The translations under genes were made by a program, and so were the position numbers. Below are positions 11,411 to 20,619 of a stretch of 64,000 nt of DNA, in pieces. The first letter of the stretch is position 1. Every line of letters begins with the position of its first letter. The stretch is from Nymphaea colorata (lineage: Eukaryota; Streptophyta; Magnoliopsida; Nymphaeales; Nymphaeaceae), in contig NC_045151.1 in assembly GCF_008831285.2 (NCBI RefSeq), positions 5,407,682 to 5,471,681 of the forward strand, written 5' to 3'. Under the pieces are notes generated by a model that did not search any database, was not told the DNA's origin, and was given only the letters and a program-made list of their open reading frames with translations.

Positions 11411-12235
11411 TTCTTCTGAGTTTTCACTTGTTTAGTTGTCAGCCATGTTGCTTATGCCATGTACTCCTAGTGATTCGATTGGTTTTTTATGGATTTTTGT
11501 TGTTATAACATCTAGTTTTGTGTTGATATCATTATTATGGTTCATTATTTTAGTTAATTCTGTTTTTATTTCTTGGAATCCATTGTCCACCTTTTCAATT
11601 AATTGTCTTAATAGTTTGCACACTTCATCGATTTTATCTTCCTGGTATGCTGGACAACCTTGCACTGACTGTGATGTGTGAGTAGGGCAACCTTCATATT
11701 GCCATACCTTCTCTTTTTATTTTTTTATGTAGTTTGTTCATTCTTTGTAGAGTTCCTTCTATTTTCATGGTGTCTTCATCTATCACTAGTTGTAAATCTT
11801 CTTCAGCAATTTCAAAAAAATTCCTTCCTAAGTTTATTTTTATGAGTCTTATTTTTTCTCCAAAACAATATATTTTCTGGGATGATATTTCATATTCATG
11901 GTTGTTCATATAAATTTCTCTACAATTGTTCTTTGTATAATTAGGTTTTCATTATATATGGCTTTCTGATAAGTTATTGTTCTTTCTACTATCAGAAATG
12001 TATTTTAAGTTTTTATCTAGTTCTACTGGTTGTATTTCTGGTTTTTTATTTTCTAGATTTCTTATAAGGTTTATCAATGTATTATATATGAGTGTTTGGT
12101 TTTCTAAAATCAATTCTATGTTTGTTATGATATATTTAGTGGGTTCTTTTATTGTTTTGCTACTTCCTATTGTCATTCTTTGTTCAGGCAAGTTTTCTTA
12201 TTCTGGATGTTCTGGAAGTTTCTGGTTATCCTCCC
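11411..12235 (-). pseudogene. ORF1 N-terminal region with coiled coil (virion-associated or capsid leader)
   Basis: Three broken reading frames precede the coat core. 12191-11952 carries ITNIELILENQTLIYNTLIN with regular hydrophobic spacing. 11909-11694 carries FFEIAEEDLQLVIDEDTMKI. 11665-11432 carries a clear heptad pattern in EVCKLLRQLIEKVDNGFQEI. They change frame relative to each other, so at least two indels are present. In caulimovirids a coiled-coil virion-associated protein or an acidic capsid leader lies upstream of the capsid core. Whether this was one long ORF or several small ones cannot be told from this copy alone. Confidence 0.5.
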
Positions 12236-12781
12236 TATGGTTTCCTGCTACTGCTTTTTCTAAATTTTGGTTTGTTCCTGCTTAGAATCTTAGGTATCAT
12301 CTTCTGCATGGATTTACGCCTAGAATAGTAGTCTTCTGTCATGGTTTCGCAATCACCTACTCGTCTTATTAACCTCATCATATGACATTGTTTCCCCTTC
12401 CTGGCCTCTTGCCACAATGGGTACTCCCTGGCCTCTGTCTTTTGGTCTATAAGAATTCGTAGGTTACTGTTACTGCTGATGAAAAAAAAAATATTGTTCA
12501 TAGTATAAAGGTGCGTGCATAGAAAGCAAACCTAATACCTAAACATGAATATACTTAAAACAAGAAAAAACACCAGCAAGCACACCTTGGGGAAGATAGT
12601 AGTTTATTCCATAGAACTGAAAAGAAAGTACATAGAAACATTTTTACATACAATTACTTCAGACTCTTCTTTAGAAGCAATCATGCTCCTGACATCTACA
12701 TCAGACAAAGTTTCCTCCATATGTGGGAATTACAATATATTGCTCACACTATTTTCACTCGACTACCTAGCAGAACTATTA
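12236..12781 (-). other. Viral leader between primer site and ORF1
   Basis: Downstream of the primer site lies about 550 nt of leader. It includes a short ORF (12720-12604), a strong acceptor-like run of T followed by CATCAGCAG near 12476-12496, and an open segment 12501-12235 rich in Arg and Lys without a recognised domain. Caulimovirid leaders often contain short ORFs and splice sites; here this is inference from layout. Confidence 0.4.
12604..12720 (-). CDS. Short 38-codon ORF in the viral leader
   Basis: ATG at 12720, about 60 nt after the primer site, opens a 38-residue acidic peptide (MEETLSDVDVRSMIASKEE at the N-terminus), ended by TAA at 12604. No family is recognised. It has the position of the small leader ORFs common in this virus family. 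It is present once in the window because the other leader copy is deleted. It may be only a leader uORF. Confidence 0.3.
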   Translation of the reverse strand: MEETLSDVDVRSMIASKEESEVIVCKNVSMYFLFSSME

Positions 12782-12793
12782 GCTCTGATACCA
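12782..12793 (-). promoter_or_regulatory. tRNA-Met primer-binding site of the viral genome
   Basis: Minus-strand TGGTATCAGAGC is an exact 12-nt match to the complement of the initiator tRNA-Met 3' end. This is the minus-strand DNA primer site that defines position 1 of caulimovirid genomes. It lies between the intergenic region and the leader, as expected. The corresponding position of the second copy (about 18905) is missing because of a deletion junction. Confidence 0.8.
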
Positions 12794-13110
12794 AATGTGA
12801 TGAGCTGAGATGGATGAGAGAGGTAGAGGGCAAGGAAGCTTGGATTTTTCGATGCCCCTTCTTCCTGCTTATCCTTACTTCTTATAGTTGCAGAAACTTA
12901 GCAATGCGGGCTTTGAATCTTCATGTAGTTGAGTGCTTATGCCGCCTCTGTGTCATAGTGCTTGAGTGCTTTAGTCTTTATGTCGCATCTGAGTCATTTC
13001 TGCTTTCGAATCTTCCTGTAGTTGAGTGCTATGTGGCAGGCAGGCCTCAGCCCTTTTTGCTTTTCATCACATTCTACTTTTGCTGATGTTATCTGTGGCT
13101 AAGTGGAGAA
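12794..13110 (-). promoter_or_regulatory. Viral intergenic region/promoter, copy 1
   Basis: The non-coding region between the last ORF and the primer site. It contains a direct repeat of about 26 bp (copies near 12917-12942 and 13006-13031, core CTGTAGTTGAGTGCT), TGACTCA- and TGACACA-type boxes between them, and a TATA-like CTATAAGAAG near 12880. This is the position of the 35S-type promoter. The layout is seen directly; promoter activity is inferred. Confidence 0.5.
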
Positions 13111-13136
13111 CCTGCTTTGTCAGAGAATCTGTTGTT

Positions 13137-13409
13137 TTACTTTGTTAGAGGTTTTGCTGCTCCAGAGGTTGGTACTTTTATTCTTTTCTTCTGGGCGAAC
13201 CATCTGCTACGCTCTGTTCTTTTTTCTTTTTGTTCTTCTAATAATAATTTCTCCAAAGTATCAGTTATCGTTCCCTTTTTTAGAGCTTCATGTTTTTTCT
13301 TTTGCTTTGCATAATATTTCATACTGGACATTCTTCTCTTATCTGTTCGTAATAATATTTGTTCAAGTTTTTCTGCAAAATATCTCAGTTCTTCTCCTAA
13401 ATTTGTCAT
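13137..13409 (-). pseudogene. Small basic last ORF, copy 1
   Basis: A Lys/Arg- and Gln-rich ORF of about 90 residues begins at ATG 13409 (MTNLGEELRYFAEKLEQILL) and contains SSMKYYAKQKKKHEALKKGT. The start overlaps the stop of the upstream P6-like ORF as ATGA. A nearly identical copy lies at 19176-19496, and a damaged inverted copy in 17709-17950. The function is not recognised; the helical, basic character suggests nucleic-acid or coiled-coil binding. The copy stops early compared with the 106-codon second copy. Confidence 0.5.
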
Positions 13410-14430
13410 ACTAGCTTTACTTCACATAAATCAGGAAACATTGAGCATTCTGAACAATCATGTTCTGGGATTTTCTGCATTAATTTGAAGAATTCTTTCA
13501 GGCTATTTTTGCTTAATATCTCTTCTTTGATAGCTCTGGTTTTTGATGGCCTTTCTGGTTGGGCAAGCGTTTCCAATCAGTTGCTTATTTCTTCCATTGA
13601 TCCGTCTTTGCCCTTTTGTGATTGGGAATGAATAATTTGATAACTCTTTGATTCGTATAACCATATATTTTTATTTGAGAATTGGTTCAATAGTTCATTG
13701 AAAATTAGTTGTAAGCTTTTAGCTCTCTTTTTTGAGAAAATTCTCATATTTCTGTACCAATAATTCAGGTTGTATTTGAGTATTTGGATCCACTATAGCC
13801 TTGGTCAATCCCATTTTTAGACAATGTATGGGTGTTAGGATTTTTTCTGTTAGTATTTCAGCTTGTGTTGAGTAGAATCTAACATATATTACATTGGCCT
13901 TTGTAATTTCTATATATCTTTTGGCAGCTCTGCATATTTCTAGTATCTCTTCCAATTCTTTTCTTGTCTGTGTGTATAATGTATGTAACAAGCCATAGCT
14001 ATAGGCAGTCTTAATTATGTTTGGGTTGGTTTTTGGGTAGGCAATTAATTTATTTATTCCTAGAAGAGGTATAGTTGTATAGCATTCTCCTTCATTTGCC
14101 TTCTCTCATGGGTTTTATTTAAGAAATCAGTTATTTGTTTTAGGTTTCTTATGTATGCATTGGTCATCATATTTTGACTCTCTTTTCTTCCTTTTGTATG
14201 GTTTCTATGTAGGTTTGCACTTGAGAGGGTATAAATTGTATGGGTATAAGTTGTTTTGGTTCTCTTTGGAAACGACTGTACAAGTTTTGGTTTTTGAATA
14301 AAATGAGTTTTGTTAACTTTTCGGCTGGTTCTTTCTCCTTTGTCTGTCTTTCTCGTTGTATCTGCAGCTGGGTTTTCTTTATTTGGTTTTGGAGGGTTTT
14401 TATGATTGTTTCTTGGTTATGGATCTAAGT
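13410..14430 (-). pseudogene. P6/transactivator-like ORF, copy 1 (5' truncated)
   Basis: Reads from the inversion junction at 14430 with a coiled-coil start. It continues through ICRAAKRYIEITKA and YVRFYSTQAEILTEKILTP (13991-13719). A frame change at KKES lets a second overlapping frame take over (MRIFSKKRAKSLQLIFNELL), which ends at a TGA overlapping the next ATG. The same frame change is in copy 2, so it was present before duplication. By position (after RNase H, before the intergenic region) it corresponds to the inclusion-body/translation transactivator gene of related viruses. I do not see the classic P6 RNase-H-like signature, so the name is positional. Confidence 0.5.
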
Positions 14431-15222
14431 GTGTCGTTATATTTCCTTTACAACGACTAACGCAACAAATGTTTTAGAAAAATACGTAGAAGTGATAAAG
14501 ACAGAATTTTTACACTCAAACATTGATCAAGTATACAAAGAACTAAATAAAACCAAAGCTAGAAATAGTTTACTAGCCTTGAATATATGTGATATGTGCT
14601 ATTTGGACGAATATCCAACATTATATAGCAAATATTACCATCAATCAGAATTAGATAAAGATGATAAAAACAAAGCCTTAGAATGATGCTTCCAAAAGTT
14701 ACCAAAAACCATACGAAAGCATGAGAAAAGACTTCAAAGAAAAACCACCTAATGAAGACACACTGGGAGCCACAATAGAATTTATTAGACAATGTATAGA
14801 ACATCATATGAAAAATATATACAAGAAGAACGATTAAAAAATATTATACAAAATCCTTATTAAGTGCTATTATTAAGTGCTACACAAAATATGTAACACC
14901 ACAACTAGGATGTAATGATAGACAAAAATATAAGAGGTTGAAACAATTCTACAAGAAATTCAGGAACCCGAGAAAACGATATTATATAAAAAATAAATAT
15001 AAATATCCCAAAAATCTAAAAACATGTAGATGTTATAATTGTGGAAAAATAGGACATATAGCATAAGATTGTGGACAACCATTATGAAAAACAATATCTG
15101 ACATAATAGAAGATGATTACATAGAAATAAGTTACTTAGACAACATATCCGACAATGTGACAATCTATGAAACTGAAACTGAAAATGAAGAAGATCTAAA
15201 TACAGATAGTCAAAATGAGTAA
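14431..15222 (+). pseudogene. Coat protein, central part to C-terminus with zinc knuckle
   Basis: The first 90 nt repeat the end of the minus-strand coat fragment, so this continues the same gene. Open from 14429 to 14686 (includes YVEVIKTEFLHSNIDQVYKE), then broken. A basic region precedes the CCHC zinc knuckle with Cys at 15031 and 15040, His at 15055 and Cys at 15070: CYNCGKIGHIA, stop, DC. The spacing CX2CX4HX4C is perfect; a TAA at 15064 interrupts it. An acidic tail (ETETENEEDL) ends at TAA 15220-15222, inside the movement-protein start. The knuckle and acidic C-terminus are typical of caulimovirid capsids. Confidence 0.8.
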
Positions 15223-15990
15223 GGAAATAGAAAAACTTCAGGACATAACTTACCAAGAAGAATTAACAAACGAATACACGTTACAAAGACTGATATTCGA
15301 TGAAAAAGTTTTCAAACAGATAGAACAACAAGAAACAAACATAAACAAAGATAAAATACTTGAATTCCCATTAATAAGGAAAATCCTTGGATTAAAGAAC
15401 ATCTTAAAGAAAGAGAAGGAAGAATATAATATCATAAATCAAAGAGAACACGTAATAGATATAGACCAAGCAGTAGGAACAACTAGAGTACCACTAGTAA
15501 GCAGAATGAGAATAAATGAGCTAAAACAACTAAAAATCAACCAACCAATGAAGTATGTGTATTACAGAGGCATAGAAATAATGGTAAAAGCTTGTTTTAA
15601 AGAAGGCCTAAATTCTCCCTTAGAAATATATTTGGCAGTTGATCGGATCACCTATCCGGCACAAAAAGCAATAATAGCAAAAATAAAAGGGAACCAAATA
15701 TACCAAAAACTAAAATTTATTATAAAACCTAACTTCACTATAGCCCTTACAAACAACTGTATAGATAAGAGCCTAGTATTATATTGGAATCTATCAGAAA
15801 TAAAATTAGAAAAAGGATGTAAAGTGATGACTATAAAAGGAAAAAATTTATATTTGGTAACGAATAAACATAAATAACAACAAAAAGAAGAAACAATGAT
15901 AATGTACAAATAGACAGCCCATTCAAACAGCTAATTACCGTAATAAACGAAAAAGAACCATACTATTTCGAAAGAGAAACTGAAGAATTA
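15215..15990 (+). pseudogene. Movement protein (30K superfamily)
   Basis: ATG 15215 overlaps the coat stop by 8 nt. The 220-codon open stretch has the core VYYRGIEIMVKACFKEGLNS, followed by SPLEIYLAVDRITYP, matching the '..i.v..l.r.G.d.p......D.Ri' core of caulimovirid 30K movement proteins, including the conserved Asp. These proteins widen plasmodesmata or form tubules for cell-to-cell spread. The frame stops at 15877; the other copy (18021-18640) reads through this point, and the difference is a one-base indel. Similarity continues to at least 15990. Confidence 0.75.
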
Positions 15991-16029
15991 GAAATCATCA
16001 AACACAGACTAAGTGTTACAGATACCAGA

Positions 16030-16430
16030 ACAACAACAAAAACAAGATATAAGACAACCAATTTTTTTATTAAAGCAATCATAGACAATAATGTTAGGAG
16101 AATATTAGTAGACGCTGAATAAGGATAAAACTACATAGCACCAGAGATTGCAGAAGGAGACTTAATTTTCCCATGTAACCATAAGTACAAGGATATACAA
16201 GGAAATGCCATTAACAGCCAAGGTAGTGTAAGTAAATAAGTAATCATGTCTAACTATACATTTAATATCACATTTGTGATATAGGAAAACATAATAGATG
16301 GACAAACAGACATAATCCTAGGAAACAAATGGTTAAATAAATACCAAAACTACATGATAGAAAAAGAAATTATGGAAATATGTACACCAAACAAAAGGAT
16401 AATCATACCTAGAGATTTAGATGATTAGAA
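16030..16430 (+). pseudogene. Aspartic protease region
   Basis: FIKAIIDNNVRRILVDA, then Glu and a stop at 16121-16126, aligns with the retropepsin flap strand and active site. The usual D-T/S-G is changed to D-A-E followed by TAA. Further on, ENIIDGQTDIILGNKWLNKY (about 16288-16347) matches the C-terminal 'i.G..wL..y' strand of the protease. Several stops occur between. The enzyme would cut the viral polyprotein; this copy has lost the active site. Confidence 0.6.
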
Positions 16431-16439
16431 GAATAAGCG

Positions 16440-17210
16440 ATAGAGAATTCACAAAATACTGCAAAACTAAGTATAAAGAAAAACTAAAAGAAGAGATTAG
16501 TCACAAGTTTAAAATTTTCATATTATTAAATAAATTTATCACAAACCTAAAAGACTTAGTAACAAAAAGATGGGAAAGAGACACATAAATGATGGAACAT
16601 GGGTATCAGTCAGATTCGACGATATCAGACTATGATGAATATATCTTACATGAAGAATTTGGGATATTTGGGCATGGAATATAATGATTAATAGAACAAA
16701 TGCCAAAGAATTCACATGGTAAGTCTTAAGGATCAACTAAGTCGTAAGATGAAAATCTATATACTTGTAAGGCATTTTATAGACATATTAAAAATAAAAG
16801 CAATGAGAACTTGGTACACAAACCATATACTATATATAAGATACCATCTTGCAGATTATACAACAAATAATGATAGCTTAGACTTAGACTTGTCTGATAT
16901 AGTAAATAGACTCTGATTATGATGAATACAAGTAACCGTATGATCAGCAGAACAAACATGATAGATTTTGTTAGGAAATATAAGAAAAAATACAAAGAAA
17001 AAATCAAGATAAAAATACAACATGACTTCAACATATACATATTAGTGAAGCAATTATAAGAGAACTAAAATGAAGAGTTATTGAGACATGGTACCTAAGA
17101 AACTTGTATTCTAGAAGATTTGCAGAATTTGAAGAGGAAAGAATAAACGTTGAATGTTACCAAGTTAGTCCACCAGAGACTGACAATGATGAATAAATCA
17201 ACAATGAATA
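16440..17210 (+). repeat. Three diverged Lys-rich units in the protease spacer
   Basis: Three consecutive blocks of roughly 230-250 bp (about 16440-16690, 16690-16925, 16925-17210) encode related peptides: KFKIFILLNKFITNLKDLVT, then KIYILVRHFIDILKIKAMRT, then a third with NIYILVKQ. Each is preceded by a basic stretch (KYKEKLKEE / KYKEKIKIK) and followed by an acidic Ser/Asp stretch (SDYDEY / LDLDLSD). The units carry many stops. They sit between two protease-like segments and have no counterpart that I know in caulimovirid genomes. Confidence 0.45.
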
Positions 17211-17439
17211 TAAGGAAAGAAAATTTTATATACATATTAATTAAAATTATAGTAAAAGGCTATAACAATAGATATTATACGCCCTACATTGATATAAGAG
17301 CACAAATCAATATATGTAAAAAGAACTGTCTACTAGAAAAGTGCTTGGAAAAATTAGAACCCGCCATTGAAGTAAAAGAGGTTCAATGGAGCCAAAGATA
17401 TTATAAATTTTAAAGCCAGCAACATCACAATACAAATAT

Positions 17440-17708
17440 GGAAGAAAATAATCAATATAGAAAGTATTTATGCCTTTGAATTACAAGGTAAATATATAAT
17501 ACTAGGAAGACCTTTTTTGAATAACTATCTACCAATCGAAATTACCCACAACCGCTTAATACTAACAACACCATGTACTGAAAAAATAGTAGCATTGATA
17601 GTAAAAAATGTTGAAAGAAAAGAAGCTAGCTGGATAAAAGGAGATAGTAAGATAAATCAGAAAATGACAAGAAAAAGAATCAATGAAATCACTTTGCATA
17701 TGTATGAT
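17440..17708 (+). pseudogene. Second protease-like C-terminal segment and RT linker
   Basis: GKYIILGRPFLNNYLPIEIT at about 17488-17550 again resembles the C-terminal strand of a retropepsin. It is followed by a linker with KRINEITLHMYD (near 17670-17707) that also occurs just upstream of RT in the minus-strand copy near 22050. This places it directly before RT in the viral genome. At 17708 the sequence jumps into the last ORF, so RT, RNase H and the P6-like ORF are deleted in this copy. Confidence 0.55.
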
Positions 17709-18020
17709 TATTACGAGCAGATAAGAGAAGAATGTCCAGCAGGAAGTATTACGCAAAGCAAAAGAAAAAATCTGAAGCTCTGAAAAAGGGAACGATAGCT
17801 GATACTTTTGAGAAATTATTATTATAAGAACAAAAAGAAAAACGAAAACAGAGTAGCAGACACTTCACCCATAAGAAAAGAATAAAATACCAACCTCTGG
17901 AGCAACAAAACCTTTGACAAAGTAAAACAATAGATTATCTGACAAAGCAGGTTCCACACTTAGCCATATATAACATCAACAATAGTAGGATGTGATAAAA
18001 AGCAAAAGCAAAAAGCACAA
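17709..18020 (+). pseudogene. Damaged last ORF and start of intergenic region (deletion derivative)
   Basis: From the deletion junction the plus strand matches the reverse complement of 13137-13330 (KRKNLKL and LEKLLLEE-type segments, now with stops) and then the intergenic start up to about 18020, where it meets an inverted movement-protein segment. Divergence from copies 1 and 2 is clearly higher than their divergence from each other. Confidence 0.6.
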
Positions 18021-18640
18021 CAGATTCTTCAGTTTCTTTCGAAGTAGTATGGTTCTTTTTCATTTATTACGGTAATTAGTTGTTTGAATGGGTTGCCTAT
18101 TTGTATATTATTGTTGTTTCTTCTTTTGGCTGTTATTTTATGTTTGTTAGTTACTACGTTTAAACTTTTCCCTTTTATAGTTAGCACTTTACATCCTTTT
18201 TTTTTAATTTTATTCCTGATAGCTTTCAATATAATACTAGGCTTTTATCTATATAGTTGTCTGTAAGGGCTATAGTGAAGTTAGGTCTTATAGTAAAATT
18301 TAGTTTTTGGTATATGGTTCCCTTTTATTTATGCTATTATTGCTTTTTGTGCCAGATAGGTGATCTGATCATCTGCCAAATATATTTCTAAGGAAGTGTT
18401 TATGCCTTCTTTAAAACAGGCTTTTACCATTATTTCTATACCTCCGTAGTACACATACTTCATTGGTTGATTGATTTTTAGTTGTTTTAGCTCTTCATTT
18501 ATTCTCATTCTGCTTATTAGTGGTACTCTAGTTGTTACTATTTCTCGGTCTATATCTATTACTCTTTGTAATGTGTATCCATCTCTTAATTCTTCTTGGC
18601 AAGTTATGTCCTAAAGTTTTTCTATTTCCTTACTCATTTT
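18021..18640 (-). pseudogene. Movement protein, second copy with internal deletion
   Basis: The minus strand carries the same start (ATGAGTAA overlap near 18636), the core region and the C-terminus (KGCKVLTIKGKSLNVVTNKH, 18229-18029). An internal part corresponding to about 160 nt of the plus-strand copy is missing, and there are additional stops. It extends the reading frame beyond the stop seen at 15877 in copy 1, ending with NEKEPYYFERN at the inversion junction near 18021. Confidence 0.7.
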
Positions 18641-18905
18641 CACTGTCTGTATTTAGATCTTGTTCATTTTCTGTTTCAGTTTCATAGATTGTTTCATTGT
18701 CAGATATGTTGTCTAAGTAACTTAATTCTATGTAATCATCTTCTATTATGTTAGATATTGTTTTTCGTAATGGTTGTCTACAATCTTTTGCTATATGTCC
18801 TATTTTTCCACAATTATAACATCAACATGTTTTCAAATGTTTGGGATATTTACTTTTATTTTTTATATAATATCGTTTTCTTGGGTTCTGAATTTCTTGT
18901 ATTTC
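18632..18905 (-). pseudogene. Coat protein C-terminus with intact zinc knuckle, second copy
   Basis: Minus strand: a basic stretch, then CYNCGKIGHIAKDC without an internal stop, then the acidic tail ending in TAA inside the movement-protein start. The segment begins at about 18905, where it is joined directly to the intergenic region of the upstream segment. The primer site, leader and front of the coat gene are therefore deleted. Confidence 0.75.
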
Positions 18906-19200
18906 AAATGAGATGAGCTGAGATGGATGAGAGAGGTCGAGAGCAAGGAAGCTTGGATTTTTTGATGCCCCTTCTTCCTGCTTCTCCTTACTTCTTATAG
19001 TTGCGGAAACTTAGCAATGCGACTTCGAATCTTCCTATAGCTGAGTGCTTATGTCATTTTTGTGTCGTAGTGCTTGAGTGCTTTAGTTTTTATGTCGCAT
19101 CTGAGTCATTTATGCTTTCGAATCTTCTTGTAACTGAGTGCTATGTGGCTGGCAGGCCTCAGCCCTTTTTGCTTTTCATGACATCCAACTTTTGTTGATG
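18906..19200 (-). promoter_or_regulatory. Viral intergenic region/promoter, copy 2
   Basis: Closely similar to 12794-13110 with the same direct repeat and TATA-like CTATAAGAAG. It lacks the primer site, being fused to the coat gene at about 18905. Confidence 0.5.
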
Positions 19201-19496
19201 TTATGTGTGGCTAAGTGTGGAACCTGCTTTGTCAGAGGTTTTGCTACTCCAGAGGTTGGTACTTTTATTCTTTTCTTCTGGGCAAACCATCTGCTACGCT
19301 CTGTTCTTTTTTCTTTTTGTTCTTCTAATAATAATTTCTCCAAAGTATCAGTTATCGTTCCCTTTTTTAGAGCTTCATGTTTTTTCTTTTGCTTTGCATA
19401 ATATTTCATACTGGACATTCTTCTCTTATCTGTTCGTAATAATATTTGTTCAAGTTTTTCTGCAAAATATCTCAGTTCTTCTCCTAAATTTGTCAT
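19176..19496 (-). pseudogene. Small basic last ORF, copy 2
   Basis: 106 codons from ATG 19496, nearly identical to copy 1 for its first 80 residues, including SSMKYYAKQKKKHEALKKGT, but open for longer (ending near VPHLATHNINKSW). The start overlaps the previous stop as ATGA. No known domain. It is the most complete copy of this gene in the window, so its length is the best estimate for the lineage. Confidence 0.5.
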
Positions 19497-20573
19497 ACTA
19501 GCTTTACTTCACATAAATCAGGAAACATTGAGCATTCTGAACAATCATGTTCTGGGATTTTCTGCATTAATTTGAAGAATTCTTTCAGGCTATTTTTGCT
19601 TAATATCTCTTCTTTGATAGCTCTGGTTTTTGATGGCCTTTCTGGTTGGGCAAGCGTTTCCAACCAGTTGCTTATTTCTTCCATTGATCCGTCTTTGCCC
19701 TTTTGTGATTGGGAATGAATAATTTGATAACTCTTTGATTCGTATAACCATATATTTTTATTTGAGAATTGGTTCAATAGTTCATTGAAAATTAGTTGTA
19801 AGCTTTTAGCTCTCTTTTTTGAGAAAATTCTCATATTTCTGTACCAATAATTCAGGTTGTATTTGAGTATTTGGATCCACTATAGCCTTGGTCAATCCCA
19901 TTTTTAGACAATGTATGGGTGTTAGGATTTTTTCTGTTAGTATTTCAGCTTGTGTTGAGTAGAATCTAACATATATTAGGCTGGCCTTTGTAATTTCTAT
20001 ATATCTTTTGGCTGCTCTGCATATTTCTGGTATCTCTTCTAGTTCTTTTCCTTTCTGTGTATATACTTTATGTAACAAGCCATAGCTATAGGTAGTCTTA
20101 ATTAGGTTTGGGTTGGTTTTTGGGTAGACAATTAATTTATTTATTCCTTGAAGAGGTATAGTTGTATAGCCTTCTCCTTCATTTGCCTTCTCTCATGGGT
20201 TTTTATTTAAGAAATTAGTTATTTGTTTTAGGTTTCTTATGTATGCATTGGTCATCATATTTTGGCTCTCTTCTTTTCCTTTTGTATGGTCTCTACGTAG
20301 GTTTGCACTTGAGGGGGTATAAATTGTGTGGGTATGAATTGTTTTGTTTGGTTCTCTTTGGAAACGATTGTTCAAGTTTTGGTTTTTGAATAAAATGGGT
20401 TTTGTTAACTTTTCGGCTGGTTCTTTTTCCTTTGTCTATCTTTCTGGCGGTTTCTGTAGCTGGCCTTTCTCTATTTCGTTTTGAAGGGTTTTTATGATTG
20501 TTTCTAGGTTCTGGATCTGAGTCCGTAGTTTGGTTACATCCTCCTTCAAGTTCAGGACTTCTATCTTCAATAT
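19493..20573 (-). pseudogene. P6/transactivator-like ORF, copy 2 (most complete)
   Basis: Starts after the acceptor-like site at 20574 with a leucine-heptad coiled coil (KEDVTKLRTQIQNLETIIKT), then a stop, a basic region (20375-20193), YSYGLLHKVYTQKGKELEEI, YVRFYSTQAEILTEKI (20078-19806), and an overlapping second frame (19834-19493) with EHDCSECSMFPDLCEVKLV before the TGA. At least one stop and one frame change break it. Position between RNase H and the intergenic region supports a transactivator/inclusion-body role. Sequence support for that role alone is weak. Confidence 0.5.
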
Positions 20574-20619
20574 CTGCAATACAAGAAATTAGTAAGCAGT
20601 TAGGGTTATGTGTACTTAC
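20574..20619 (-). other. Intron-like segment between RT and P6-like ORF
   Basis: Minus strand starts GTAAGTAC, contains CTTACTAAT (a good plant branch-point match) and ends TTGTATTGCAG. The RT stop (20616-20618) lies inside the donor. At 46 nt it is shorter than normal plant introns, so a longer intron using another donor is more likely if the acceptor is real. Splicing is known to serve downstream ORFs in some caulimovirids (rice tungro bacilliform virus, CaMV). Confidence 0.35.

Noticed and set aside
12782-12793. Primer site as evidence of an ordinary LTR retrotransposon
   Set aside because: Flanking ORFs are caulimovirid, there is no integrase, and no LTR pair brackets the segment.
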